A DNA stretch of 64,000 nt from Phocaeicola intestinalis (GTDB lineage Bacteria > Bacteroidota > Bacteroidia > Bacteroidales > Bacteroidaceae), in the NCBI RefSeq assembly GCF_014837065.1, contig NZ_JACSPP010000004.1, positions 1-64,000 on the forward strand, given 5' to 3'. This document shows, one piece after another, positions 7,786-15,622 of the stretch. The notes below the pieces were generated by a model. That model saw only the letters and a program-made list of their open reading frames with translations, ran no database searches and was not told the DNA's origin. The position numbers were made by a program, and so were the translations under genes. The stretch's first letter is position 1. Each line of letters begins with the position of its first letter.

Positions 7786-9246
7786 TCATTGTGTCACCGT
7801 CTTAAACTGCAAATAAGCGGCGTCCCATACCTCTTTGTTCTGGGGCTGGAAGGTCTTGAGCGGAATCGCCTGGCTCACGAAGCGGCGCATCAGCTGGATG
7901 TCGGTAGCTTTTCCGGCAGCCAGCGCCTGAATCATGATATTGCCCACGGCAGTAGCTTCCGACGGGCCCGCAACCACGGGGATGCCGATGGCATTTGCCG
8001 TCCACTGGTTGAGCAGCTCGTTGCGGCTTCCTCCGCCGATGACGTGCAACACTTCTATCGGATTGGGCGAAAGTGTCTGAAGGTTTTCCAGCACCTGGCG
8101 GTAGCGCAGGGCAAGGCTCTCGAAGATGCAGCGCACGATTTGCCCGCGCGTCTCGATGGCAGGCTGCTTGTGTGCCGTGCAATACGCCTTGATGGCTTCT
8201 TCCATATCCGCAGGGTTGGCGAAGACAGGGTCATCGGGCGCAATCAGGTTGCGGAACGGTTCGCTGGCATTCGCCTCGGCTATCAGTTCGGGATAGGAAG
8301 TCTCGCCCCATCCGGCACGGCAACGCTCCAAGAGCCACATGCCGCAGATATTCTTCAGCAGACGGATGGTACCGTTCACTCCGCCTTCGTTCGTAAAGTT
8401 CAAAGCTTCGGTATCGGCGTTGATGACCGGCGCATCGGTCTCCACCCCCATCAGCGACCACGTGCCGCTGCTCAGGTAAGCGAAGTTCTTGTTTTGCGCA
8501 GGAACCGCAGCCACCGCCGATGCCGTATCGTGTCCGGCTACGGCAATCACGGGCACGGCTCCCAGCCCGGTGATGCGCTGCACCTCTTCGGTAAGCGTGC
8601 CCACGGTCTCGCCCGGATAGACAAAGCGGCCGAAGTTGTCTTCGTCCAGCATCAGGCTTTTCAGCAGCTCGGGCTCCAGGCGGCGCGTCTTCGCGTTCAC
8701 CAGCTGGGCGGTAGAGGCAATGGTATATTCGCACACCATCTCGCCCGTAAGCATATAGCTCAGCGCGTCGGGGATAAAGAGGAGCTTGTCTGCCGCTTCC
8801 AGCGCACTGTCCTTGTGGCGGAGCATTGTGTCGAGCTGGAATATGGAATTGAAGTTCATCACCTGAATGCCGGTCAACTCATACACCCGGCTGCGCGGCA
8901 CCCGTTCGAAATACTTCCCGGGAGCGCCCTCGGTATGCGGGTCGCGGTACGAATAAGGCTGGCGCAGCAGGCTTCCGTCCTTGCCCACGCACACGAAATC
9001 CACGCCCCACGTATCGATGCCGATCGAAGTGATTTCGATGTCCTCACGCGCCGCAGCCCGTTTCAGCCCCTCCAGAATGTTCCGGTAAAGTTCGTAGATA
9101 TCCCAGTAGAAGTGTCCCCCCGTCTCGATGATATGATTGGGGAAACGGTTCATTTCTTCTGTTACCAGTCCTTCCTGAGTGAAAGAGCCTATTATCGTAC
9201 GCCCGCTGGTAGCCCCGAGGTCGACGGCGAAAAAGCATTTTGTCAT
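7786..9246 (-). CDS. rhaB: Rhamnulokinase
   Basis: 486 residues, FGGY sugar-kinase family. The N-terminal phosphate-binding motif is AVDLGATSGRT (residues 7-17), followed by GIDTWGVDF. The C-terminal half has the ATPase-fold AGHDTASAV and VIGGGSRNEL. It phosphorylates L-rhamnulose at O-1. I start at the ATG at 9244-9246: the open frame runs 21 codons further upstream, but the promoter -7 box lies within that extension. It is the first gene of the operon, and its length matches other RhaB/RhaK proteins. Confidence 0.95.
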   Translation of the reverse strand: MTKCFFAVDLGATSGRTIIGSFTQEGLVTEEMNRFPNHIIETGGHFYWDIYELYRNILEGLKRAAAREDIEITSIGIDTWGVDFVCVGKDGSLLRQPYSYRDPHTEGAPGKYFERVPRSRVYELTGIQVMNFNSIFQLDTMLRHKDSALEAADKLLFIPDALSYMLTGEMVCEYTIASTAQLVNAKTRRLEPELLKSLMLDEDNFGRFVYPGETVGTLTEEVQRITGLGAVPVIAVAGHDTASAVAAVPAQNKNFAYLSSGTWSLMGVETDAPVINADTEALNFTNEGGVNGTIRLLKNICGMWLLERCRAGWGETSYPELIAEANASEPFRNLIAPDDPVFANPADMEEAIKAYCTAHKQPAIETRGQIVRCIFESLALRYRQVLENLQTLSPNPIEVLHVIGGGSRNELLNQWTANAIGIPVVAGPSEATAVGNIMIQALAAGKATDIQLMRRFVSQAIPLKTFQPQNKEVWDAAYLQFKTVTQ

Positions 9247-9280
9247 AGCCTGTTCCGAGTTTAATGTTACCAAATTTTCT

Positions 9281-9345
9281 TTTGCTGCAAAGATAAGCGA
9301 ATCAATCATACGCTATCATGCGCATTTTGACCGAAAATATAAATG
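9281..9345 (-). promoter_or_regulatory. Rhamnose operon promoter
   Basis: A minus-strand -7 box TATCTTTG lies at 9288-9295, predicting a start near 9281 and a ~35-nt leader before rhaB. No TTTG is visible at the -33 position, which fits activator dependence (RhaR). Further upstream (about 9327-9340) is TTTCGGTCAAAATGC, which resembles the block found at the rrn and lysO promoters. Confidence 0.65.
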
Positions 9346-9424
9346 ATTTGACATGCTTTTCAGCATGAAAACCAAGATGAAGGGAAGAGTTTTCTCCACA
9401 TCCTACACACAAAATCCGGCAGGT

Positions 9425-9456
9425 TTTGGACAAGACGCCAATATTACCTATCTTTA
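9425..9456 (+). promoter_or_regulatory. Promoter of the 9485 membrane-protein gene
   Basis: TTTG at 9425-9428 and TATCTTTA at 9449-9456, about 20 nt apart, match the Bacteroides -33/-7 arrangement. The predicted start (~9463) lies downstream of the earliest in-frame ATG and so supports the ATG at 9485. Confidence 0.6.
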
Positions 9457-9484
9457 CCGCCACATTTATTTATTATCCTCTGAT

Positions 9485-10054
9485 ATGGAAAACGAACTGC
9501 AGAAAAAGACTTATGAACGGATAACGGGCGAACTATCCCGTTTCCTGCCACTGGGCTATCTTGCCATGGTCATCATCGGCATGATTTTCAACTATTTCAG
9601 ATATGAAGCTTTCGGACTGAACATCTTCCAATACGCTTCGGTCTTCGATTTCTTAATTTCCCCATTCGAAGACATGCACATCCTGCTTTTCATCTTCGGC
9701 TCAATGCTGCTGGTTCTCTTTACCATGAAAATGGACAAGCTTTGGAAAAAACATTTTCCAAAGTCCTATAAGAAATGGAGTTTTAAATGGACCGAAAGAA
9801 GCTGGTATAAGCCCGCCAGCTATATCTTTGTCATTACCGCCTATATATTTTATGGAGCCTATTTTTATGGCGTATACACTTACAATGCCGTACCCCAGAA
9901 AAAAGACATTACCGTCCGGTATCAAAATAACGAGACATTAACCGGCAAACAAATAGGAAAAGTGGGCAACGCCCTGTTCCTTTTATGCGGAGAAAAAGTG
10001 AAAATCATCCCCGCCACCGCTTATAAAGAACTGAGCTACCCTTTGGGAAAGTAA
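9485..10054 (+). CDS. Hypothetical inner-membrane protein
   Basis: 189 residues from the ATG that follows the promoter (MENELQKKTYERI). I do not recognise the family. There are three hydrophobic segments: FLPLGYLAMVIIGMIFNYF, ILLFIFGSMLLVLFTM and YIFVITAYIFYGAYFYGVY. A basic, Trp/Lys-rich stretch (KLWKKHFPKSYKKWSFKW) lies between the second and third. The C-terminal ~45 residues are soluble. The gene is monocistronic, divergent from the rhamnose operon and convergent with the thioesterase gene. No function is proposed. Confidence 0.75.
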   Translation: MENELQKKTYERITGELSRFLPLGYLAMVIIGMIFNYFRYEAFGLNIFQYASVFDFLISPFEDMHILLFIFGSMLLVLFTMKMDKLWKKHFPKSYKKWSFKWTERSWYKPASYIFVITAYIFYGAYFYGVYTYNAVPQKKDITVRYQNNETLTGKQIGKVGNALFLLCGEKVKIIPATAYKELSYPLGK

Positions 10055-10097
10055 AACGAACCAGTCAAAAAACCAATAATATAACTGCGCTCCGTGT

Positions 10098-10158
10098 ACG
10101 ATTACTAATCGTCACGCTACACGATTAGTAATTGTATTGCTGTACGATTTGTAATTGT
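10098..10158. repeat. Three near-palindromic 15-mers at 23-bp spacing
   Basis: ACGATTACTAATCGT (10098-10112), ACGATTAGTAATTGT (10121-10135) and ACGATTTGTAATTGT (10144-10158) begin exactly 23 bp apart. The first is a perfect 7-1-7 palindrome; the next two have one and two arm mismatches. They lie in the gap between convergent genes, so they may terminate transcription from both sides or bind a protein. Neither role is shown. Confidence 0.8.
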
Positions 10159-10263
10159 ACACAAAACGCAATTATACTTCTTTCCATTCATGAATAAGTC
10201 ATGTGGATTATATAGCCTATTGCAACCAAATTTACAGGCTGCTTCGGGAACAGGAATAAACAT

Positions 10264-10632
10264 TCAGAGTTTGCTCATAAACCGTTCACGGTCTACGATG
10301 TAGCGGATGTGGGTGGCTTCGCCTACCACGCCTTTCGTATCGGAAGCCGTCACCTTGAAAGCCAGTTTCCGTCCTTCCACATTCTCCAGTACCGCCGTGG
10401 CGGACACTTCCTCGCCCAGCGCCGAAGGTTTCACATGGGTGGTTTCGATAAAAGCGCCCACCGTAGTGCTGCCTTCGGGAAGCTCGGGCTGTACAGCCTT
10501 CATCGCCGCATTTTCCATCAATGCTACCAAGGCGGGCGTAGCAAACACTTCCATATCGCCCGAACCTAACGCCAGGGCGGTATTCGCCTGCGTCACTTTT
10601 ACTTTACTTGTATAAGTCAATCCTTTTTCCAT
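10264..10632 (-). CDS. Hotdog-fold thioesterase (fluoroacetyl-CoA thioesterase-like)
   Basis: 122 residues matching the FlK-like thioesterase family. The central helix is VFATPALVALMENAAMKAV, with the catalytic-type Thr/Glu, and is followed by VGAFIETTHVKPSALGEEV with the catalytic-type His. These enzymes hydrolyse acyl-CoA thioesters in the cytoplasm; the physiological substrate is unknown. It lies downstream of the MscS-type gene in the same orientation, with a long iteron hairpin between them. Confidence 0.85.
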   Translation of the reverse strand: MEKGLTYTSKVKVTQANTALALGSGDMEVFATPALVALMENAAMKAVQPELPEGSTTVGAFIETTHVKPSALGEEVSATAVLENVEGRKLAFKVTASDTKGVVGEATHIRYIVDRERFMSKL

Positions 10633-10647
10633 ATTTGTTGTTTTTTT

Positions 10648-10899
10648 AGGAGTTAGAGGGAGTTAGAAGGAGTTATCATTTCGTTTAGGAGTTAAGGAGT
10701 TAAAAGGAGTTATCACTCCGCTTCGCTCCATTAGGAGTTAAAGCCAATAGTTTTGTTGGTGAAAGCATTAGTGAAAGTATTGGCTTGACTTCTTAACTCC
10801 TTGACTCCTTAACTTCTTAACTCCTTAACTCCTTGACTTCTTAACTCCTTAACTTCTTAACTCCCTATAACTCCCTATAACTCCTTAACTCCTTATAAC
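10648..10899. repeat. AGGAGTTA inverted-iteron element without gene, copy 2
   Basis: The left arm (10648-10742) consists of AGGAGTTA units. The core 10743-10786 begins GCCAATAGTT and ends GTATTGGCTT. The right arm (10787-10899) is a long run of 8-bp units such as TTAACTCC and TTGACTTC. The right arm overlaps the end of the mscS-type gene and supplies its last two codons and stop. This is the longest member in the window and could fold into a very long hairpin. Confidence 0.85.
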
Positions 10900-12087
10900 C
10901 TCCATGAATCCCGCCAAATCGTTTCCCGACGGATGCTGGTACACACGTAAGCCAAACCGGGGCAGCACGGCAATGAAATGATTGAAGACCTCGTTCTGAA
11001 TGCCTTCATAGGCAAGCCACTCCGTTGTCTGCGTGAAACAATAGAACTCCAGCGGAAGCCCCTCGGGAGTGGGCTGCATCTGACGCACCATAATCATCAT
11101 ATCCTGATGAATACGGGGATGCGCATGGAGGTATTCCAGCGCATATCTCCGGAACACTTCCAGGTTCACCACCGGTTCTGCCCCTTCTTCGGGCATGCCG
11201 ATCCACCCTTTTTCTGCAAAAGCCTCCATTTCATCACCGGTGCAGAAGCGGATGGTGGTCATATCGATATTGAGCGAACGCTTGATGCGCCTTCCTCCCG
11301 TCTCCCACATCCCGCGCCAGTTCTGGAACGAATCGCTCACCAAGGCATACGGGGGAATGGTGGTGATGGTCTTGTCGAAGTTCTGCACCTTCACCGTGGT
11401 GAGCGACACTTCTTTCACAAACCCGTCGGCACCGTATTTCGCCATCGTGACCCAGTCGCCCGGACGCAGCATGTCGTTCGCCGAGAGCTGTACGCCAGCC
11501 ACCAGCCCGAGGATGCTGTCTTTGAATATCAGCATCAGCACTGCCGCCGAAGCACCCAGTCCGGCAAGAATCGTAGCGGCATTCTGGTCGATGAGGATGC
11601 TGATTATCAGAATCAGGCCTACACAAAAAGCAAGAATGCTCACCATCTGGTAAATTCCTTTCAGCGGGCGGTAGCGCAAGGTCTCGTGCTCGTTCGAAAT
11701 TTCATAAAGCGACTTCAAGAATGCGTTGACCAGCATCAGCGTTGTGACCACCAGGTAAATGAGGCATGCTTTCAACAGGATGGTAAGCACGTAGGGATAG
11801 CCATCGAAAGCGAAAGGCAGCAGCAGGTAAAAGATGATAGGCGGAATCATCCGGGAGAAACTGTGCAGCATGTCATCGTTGAACAGGTAATCGTCCCATT
11901 TCGCCTTCGTCTTTGCCGTCAGCTTGCGCACCGCCGGAATCAGCGCATGACGGAATAACTTCGTCACGATGTACGAAACCAGCAATATAGCCAATATCAA
12001 TATCACACGTGTCGTCCAGTCCAGATTCGACTTGTCGATGCCCATTTCCATCAAGACACGGGCGATTTCTTCATCTATATGTTCCAT
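10885..12087 (-). CDS. MscS-family mechanosensitive channel (YbdG-like)
   Basis: 400 residues. About five membrane helices occupy the first ~190 residues, followed by the MscS pore helix and beta domain (AGLGASAAVLMLIFKDSILG, then LSANDMLRPGDWVTM). The rest is a C-terminal cytoplasmic alpha/beta domain. Such channels open under membrane tension to release solutes. The last residues (RS, stop) come from the iteron repeat at 10648-10899, so the C-terminus may have been altered by repeat expansion. A -7 box TATATTTG on the minus strand at 12256-12263 is the likely promoter. Confidence 0.9.
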   Translation of the reverse strand: MEHIDEEIARVLMEMGIDKSNLDWTTRVILILAILLVSYIVTKLFRHALIPAVRKLTAKTKAKWDDYLFNDDMLHSFSRMIPPIIFYLLLPFAFDGYPYVLTILLKACLIYLVVTTLMLVNAFLKSLYEISNEHETLRYRPLKGIYQMVSILAFCVGLILIISILIDQNAATILAGLGASAAVLMLIFKDSILGLVAGVQLSANDMLRPGDWVTMAKYGADGFVKEVSLTTVKVQNFDKTITTIPPYALVSDSFQNWRGMWETGGRRIKRSLNIDMTTIRFCTGDEMEAFAEKGWIGMPEEGAEPVVNLEVFRRYALEYLHAHPRIHQDMMIMVRQMQPTPEGLPLEFYCFTQTTEWLAYEGIQNEVFNHFIAVLPRFGLRVYQHPSGNDLAGFMEVIRS

Positions 12088-12091
12088 ATAA

Positions 12092-12263
12092 GTTTTTGAG
12101 TTTTTGAGTTTTTAAGTTTTTAAGTTTTTGAGTTTTTGAGTTTCTTCTTGTCACGCCGGATTACAAATCCAGCGTAACAAGCAAGAAGCTGGCGTATTCG
12201 GGCGTATGCGATACGCCCCTACATGGGCTTCTGTAAGTTTTTGCTTTTAACGAGGCAAATATA
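12092..12263. repeat. Repeat-rich divergent region between mscS-type and tlpA-like genes
   Basis: Three things lie in the predicted ~160-nt leader of the mscS-type gene. First, an 8-bp tandem array of TTTTTGAG/TTTTTAAG at 12092-12140. Second, a strong hairpin at 12144-12188 whose centre is GGATT-ACA-AATCC with outer CTTCTTG/CAAGAAG pairing. Third, a minus-strand copy (about 12190-12229) of the repeat also at 21898 and 40259, containing GGGCGTATGCGATACGCCC. The mscS-type -7 box is at 12256-12263 on the minus strand. Confidence 0.75.
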
Positions 12264-12321
12264 CGAAGCTTTTTTCATATATTTATCCACGAAAAGACGT
12301 ATAACCTGTTAAGATTCGCTT

Positions 12322-12852
12322 ATGACACACATTTATTACTGCATTTTATGGGGAATCTGCCTCATCCTGGCCGGCTGTATCCGCGATGATGCGGCATACG
12401 GCGAGGCGGGCATTGTGGCGGGCGACACGCTGCCTGAATTTCAGGTAGAATTGGACAACGGCTCCATGCTTGCCACTTCCGACCTTCAAGGCAAGGTGTC
12501 GGTACTGGTATTCTTCCATACCGGATGCCCTGATTGCCAACAGGAGCTTCCGGTCATCCAGCAGCTGTACGACTTGTACCGGGCCAACGATTCAGTCGCC
12601 ATCTATTGCATCAGCCGTGAAGAGGCGGCGGAGGAAATCGAAGCTTATTGGCAAGCCCATGGCCTGACCCTCCCCTATTCGGCGCAAGAAAGCCGGAGCG
12701 TGTACAACCTGTTTTCGGGGCAAGGCATCCCGCGGGTGTACGTATCCGACAAGAGCCTGCAAGTCTACAGCACGTATTCGGACGACCCGATAGCCGGACT
12801 GGATGAGCTTACGGAAGACGTGGAGGCATTAAGGATGAAAAACAAAGAATGA
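12322..12852 (+). CDS. TlpA/thioredoxin-like lipoprotein
   Basis: 176 residues. The lipoprotein signal ends in LAGC (Cys19). The mature part is a thioredoxin fold of the TlpA/AhpC-TSA type with the redox motif CPDC (C69-C72) in VLVFFHTGCPDCQQELP and a cis-Pro region GIPRVYV. It is probably anchored in the envelope and handles disulfide or thiol exchange there. It stands alone, 151 bp before etfB in the same direction; partner proteins are not evident. Confidence 0.88.
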   Translation: MTHIYYCILWGICLILAGCIRDDAAYGEAGIVAGDTLPEFQVELDNGSMLATSDLQGKVSVLVFFHTGCPDCQQELPVIQQLYDLYRANDSVAIYCISREEAAEEIEAYWQAHGLTLPYSAQESRSVYNLFSGQGIPRVYVSDKSLQVYSTYSDDPIAGLDELTEDVEALRMKNKE

Positions 12853-12953
12853 ACATCCGCATTTTCCCCAAACCGGTAGGGGATAATTGGAATATTCTAT
12901 TAAATTAATCGTTAATAGTGAACAGTTCATGGTGAAAAAACGAATGGTTTCAT

Positions 12954-12961
12954 TAACTTTG
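12954..12961 (+). promoter_or_regulatory. etfB promoter -7 box
   Basis: TAACTTTG matches TAnnTTTG, with a predicted start near 12968 and a ~35-nt leader to the etfB ATG. A clear -33 TTTG is not visible. Confidence 0.5.
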
Positions 12962-13003
12962 CCGGCAACTAATTAAATTACTAATACCAAAATAAATAAT
13001 CAA

Positions 13004-13891
13004 ATGAGTTTGAAAATTGTAGTTTTGGCAAAACAAGTACCCGACACGCGTTGCGTAGGGAAAGATGCCATGAATGCCGACGGCACCATCAACCGTGCGG
13101 CGCTTCCGGCGATATTCAACCCGGAAGACCTGAATGCCCTTGAACAGGCACTCCGACTGAAAGACACGCATCCCGGTTCTACCGTCACCATCCTGACCAT
13201 GGGCCCCGGACGTGCAGCCGAAATCATCCGTGAAGGTTTATACAGAGGAGCCGACAACGGATACTTATTGACCGACCGTGCTTTTGCCGGTGCCGACACG
13301 CTTGCCACTTCGTATGCCCTTGCCACTGCTATCCGCAAGATTGGCGAGTATGACCTTATCATCGGCGGACGCCAAGCCATCGACGGTGATACGGCACAGG
13401 TAGGTCCGCAAGTGGCAGAGAAGTTAGGATTGCCGCAGGTCACTTACGTAGAAGAAATCGAAGAGGTAAGCGGCAAGGCTATCCGTGTGAAACGCCACAT
13501 CGACGGAGGCGTGGAAACCGTAGAAGGTCCGCTTCCTATCGTATTGACCGTAAACGGAAGCGCAGCACCCTGCCGCCCGCGTAACGCCAAACTGGTGATG
13601 AAATACAAACGTGCCTTAGGCGGACAGGAAAAAGCAGCCCTGACCAAAGATGGAGCTTCCCTGCCCTATGCAGACCAATACGAGAAACATCCTTACCTGA
13701 ACATCACCGAATGGAGCGTGGCAGACGTGAACGGCGACACGAAACAATGCGGCCTGTCGGGGTCTCCCACGAAGGTAAAGAAAATTGAGAACATCATTTT
13801 CCAGGCAAAGGAAAGCAAGACCCTGACGGGAAGCGACGCGGATGTAGAAAACCTGATTGTTGAACTGTTGGCTAACCATACTATCGGATAA
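13004..13891 (+). CDS. etfB: Electron transfer flavoprotein, beta subunit
   Basis: 295 residues starting MSLKIVVLAKQVPDTR, the typical EtfB/FixA opening. Other family stretches are IFNPEDLNALEQALRL, GRQAIDGDTAQVGPQVA and RVKRHIDGGVETVEGPLP. It pairs with EtfA to form an FAD/AMP heterodimer that takes electrons from acyl-CoA dehydrogenase. It is the first gene of the etfB-etfA-acd cluster; 189 bp of iterons separate it from etfA. Confidence 0.95.
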   Translation: MSLKIVVLAKQVPDTRCVGKDAMNADGTINRAALPAIFNPEDLNALEQALRLKDTHPGSTVTILTMGPGRAAEIIREGLYRGADNGYLLTDRAFAGADTLATSYALATAIRKIGEYDLIIGGRQAIDGDTAQVGPQVAEKLGLPQVTYVEEIEEVSGKAIRVKRHIDGGVETVEGPLPIVLTVNGSAAPCRPRNAKLVMKYKRALGGQEKAALTKDGASLPYADQYEKHPYLNITEWSVADVNGDTKQCGLSGSPTKVKKIENIIFQAKESKTLTGSDADVENLIVELLANHTIG

Positions 13892-13897
13892 ACCGCT

Positions 13898-14073
13898 TTG
13901 AGTTCTTGAGTTTTTAAGTTCTTGAGTTTTTTAAGTTCTTGAGTTTTTTAAGTTTTTGAGTTGAGATTTACAAACTCACAAACTTACAAACTTACAAACT
14001 TACAAACTTACAAACTTACAAACTTACAAACTTACAAACTTACAAACTCAAAAACTCAAAAACTTAAAAACTA
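13898..14073. repeat. Inverted 8-bp iteron array between etfB and etfA
   Basis: The left arm (13898-13965) repeats TTGAGTTC/TTTTTAAG-type units. The right arm (13968-14073) repeats ACTTACAA about nine times and ends with CTCAAAAA units. The arms are largely complementary (AAGTT/AACTT, GAGTT/AACTC), so etfB-etfA mRNA could form a long hairpin. The array takes up nearly the whole intergenic gap. Confidence 0.85.
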
Positions 14074-14080
14074 AAATGCA

Positions 14081-15100
14081 ATGAACAACGTATTTGTATA
14101 TTGTGAGATGGACGGCACGCATGTTGCCGACGTCAGCCTCGAACTGTTAACGAAAGGCCGTAAACTGGCGAACGAATTAGGATGCCAACTGGAAGCCATC
14201 TGTGCGGGAAGCGGACTTGACGATGTAGAAAAACAAGTGCTCCCCTACGGCGCAGACCGTGTGCACGTATTCGATGCACCGGGATTGTACCCTTACACTT
14301 CCCTGCCCCATACCTCTATCTTGGTGAACCTTTTCAAAGAAGAAAAGCCTCAAATCTGCCTGATGGGCGCTACGGTCATCGGACGCGACTTGGGCCCGCG
14401 CGTATCTTCTGCCCTGACCAGCGGACTGACCGCCGACTGTACCCAGCTGGAGATAGGCGACCACGAAGACAAGAAGAATGGTGTCACCTATAAGAACCTG
14501 TTGTACCAAATCCGTCCGGCATTCGGAGGAAACATCGTTGCCACCATCGTCAACCCCGAACACCGTCCACAAATGGCTACGGTGCGTGAAGGTGTGATGA
14601 AGAAAGAAATCCTCGACGAGAACTATCAGGGTGAAGTCATCCGACACGATGTAGCGAAGTTCGTCCCCGAAACCGACTATGTGGTAAAGGTCATCGACCG
14701 CCACGTGGAAAAGGCGAAACACAACCTGAAAGGCTCGCCCATCGTCGTAGCCGGAGGTTACGGTATGGGAAGCAAGGAAGGCTTCGACATGCTCTTCGAA
14801 CTGGCTAAAGAGCTTCACGCCGAAGTGGGTGCCAGCCGTGCCGCCGTAGACGCAGGCTTCTGCGACCACGACCGCCAGATAGGCCAGACCGGCGTAACGG
14901 TTCACCCGAAACTCTACATCGCCTGCGGCATCTCCGGACAAATCCAGCACATCGCCGGCATGCAGGACGCAGGCATCATCATCTCGGTGAACAGCGACCC
15001 GAACGCGCCGATCAACACAATTGCTGATTATGTGATTAACGGGACGGTGGAAGAGGTCATTCCGAAGATGATTAAGTATTATAAGAAAAATAGTAAATAA
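14081..15100 (+). CDS. etfA: Electron transfer flavoprotein, alpha subunit
   Basis: 339 residues. The N-terminal half has the EtfA/FixB nucleotide-binding-like fold (VFVYCEMDG, CLMGATVIGRDLGPRVSS). The C-terminal half holds the FAD domain with GASRAAVDAGF, IGQTGVTVHP, YIACGISGQIQH and ISVNSDPNAPI. It carries the redox-active FAD. The stop codon is only 4 bp before the left arm of the S23 element, which separates it from the acyl-CoA dehydrogenase gene. Confidence 0.95.
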   Translation: MNNVFVYCEMDGTHVADVSLELLTKGRKLANELGCQLEAICAGSGLDDVEKQVLPYGADRVHVFDAPGLYPYTSLPHTSILVNLFKEEKPQICLMGATVIGRDLGPRVSSALTSGLTADCTQLEIGDHEDKKNGVTYKNLLYQIRPAFGGNIVATIVNPEHRPQMATVREGVMKKEILDENYQGEVIRHDVAKFVPETDYVVKVIDRHVEKAKHNLKGSPIVVAGGYGMGSKEGFDMLFELAKELHAEVGASRAAVDAGFCDHDRQIGQTGVTVHPKLYIACGISGQIQHIAGMQDAGIIISVNSDPNAPINTIADYVINGTVEEVIPKMIKYYKKNSK

Positions 15101-15104
15101 TGGA

Positions 15105-15605
15105 AGGAGTTAAAAGGAGTTAGAGGGAGTTAGAAGGAGTTAGAAGCCAATAGTTTTTACTTATGACACAAAGTTTTACCGACATCTTAGCATGGCAGAA
15201 GGCGCACCGGTTCGTTCTGGATGTCTATCGGGCGACAAGCAAGTTTCCCGCTCACGAACAATTTGGGCTTAGCTCACAATTCCACCGTGCCGCCATGTCT
15301 ATTCCTGCCAATATAGCAGAAGGTTACAAAAGATTAGGTAAGGCAGACAAACTCCGTTTCCTCAATATCGCACAAGGCAGCTTGGAAGAATGCCGATATT
15401 ATATCCTTTTAGCTAAAGACCTCAATTATATTACTGAAAATACCTATTACGAATTAATACGGAGCATAGAAGAAACTAGTTTTTTGCTGAACGCCTACTG
15501 CAAAGGCATCCGCGACAAACAATGGGAGAGATAAGGCAAAGAAGAGGCAATCCAAACATTTGTCCTCTAACTCCTTCTAACTCCCTCTAACTCCTTCTAA
15601 CTCCT
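15105..15605 (+). mobile_element. S23 element: S23-family gene between 46-bp inverted iteron arms
   Basis: The left arm 15105-15150 and the inverted right arm 15560-15605 match at 43 of 46 positions. Each arm is four 10-bp units (AGGAGTTAGA, with variants AGGAGTTAAA and GGGAGTTAGA) plus a six-base tip. The 123-codon S23 gene fills the interior. No target duplication is visible. Gene-less relatives with the same arms lie at 7641-7778 and 10648-10899. I call it mobile because it is a discrete unit inserted in a functional gene cluster and has relatives; movement itself is inferred. Confidence 0.65.
15163..15534 (+). CDS. S23-family four-helix-bundle protein (23S rRNA intervening-sequence protein family)
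   Basis: 123 residues, almost entirely helical. It has the family features ILAWQKAHRFVLDVYRATSK at the start, LSSQFHRAAMSIPANIAEGY in the middle and LEECRYYILLAKDLNYI later. The family was first described in open frames inside 23S rRNA intervening sequences; related proteins (bAvd) accompany diversity-generating retroelements. Its biochemical role when it stands alone is not established. Here it is not in an rRNA gene: it lies between etfA and acd, and its start codon is 12 nt after the left inverted arm. No reverse transcriptase gene is present in the window. Confidence 0.88.
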   Translation: MTQSFTDILAWQKAHRFVLDVYRATSKFPAHEQFGLSSQFHRAAMSIPANIAEGYKRLGKADKLRFLNIAQGSLEECRYYILLAKDLNYITENTYYELIRSIEETSFLLNAYCKGIRDKQWER

Positions 15606-15622
15606 AAAAACAAAGAAAAACT

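Noticed and set aside
13968..14073. Possible CRISPR array in the ACTTACAA repeats
   Set aside because: Units are 8 bp and directly tandem with no spacers; the same applies to the 9-bp array at 36026 and the 33-bp array at 21744. No cas genes are present.
15163..15534. S23 gene as part of an rRNA intervening sequence or a diversity-generating retroelement
   Set aside because: No rRNA flanks it and no reverse transcriptase or variable repeat is in the window.
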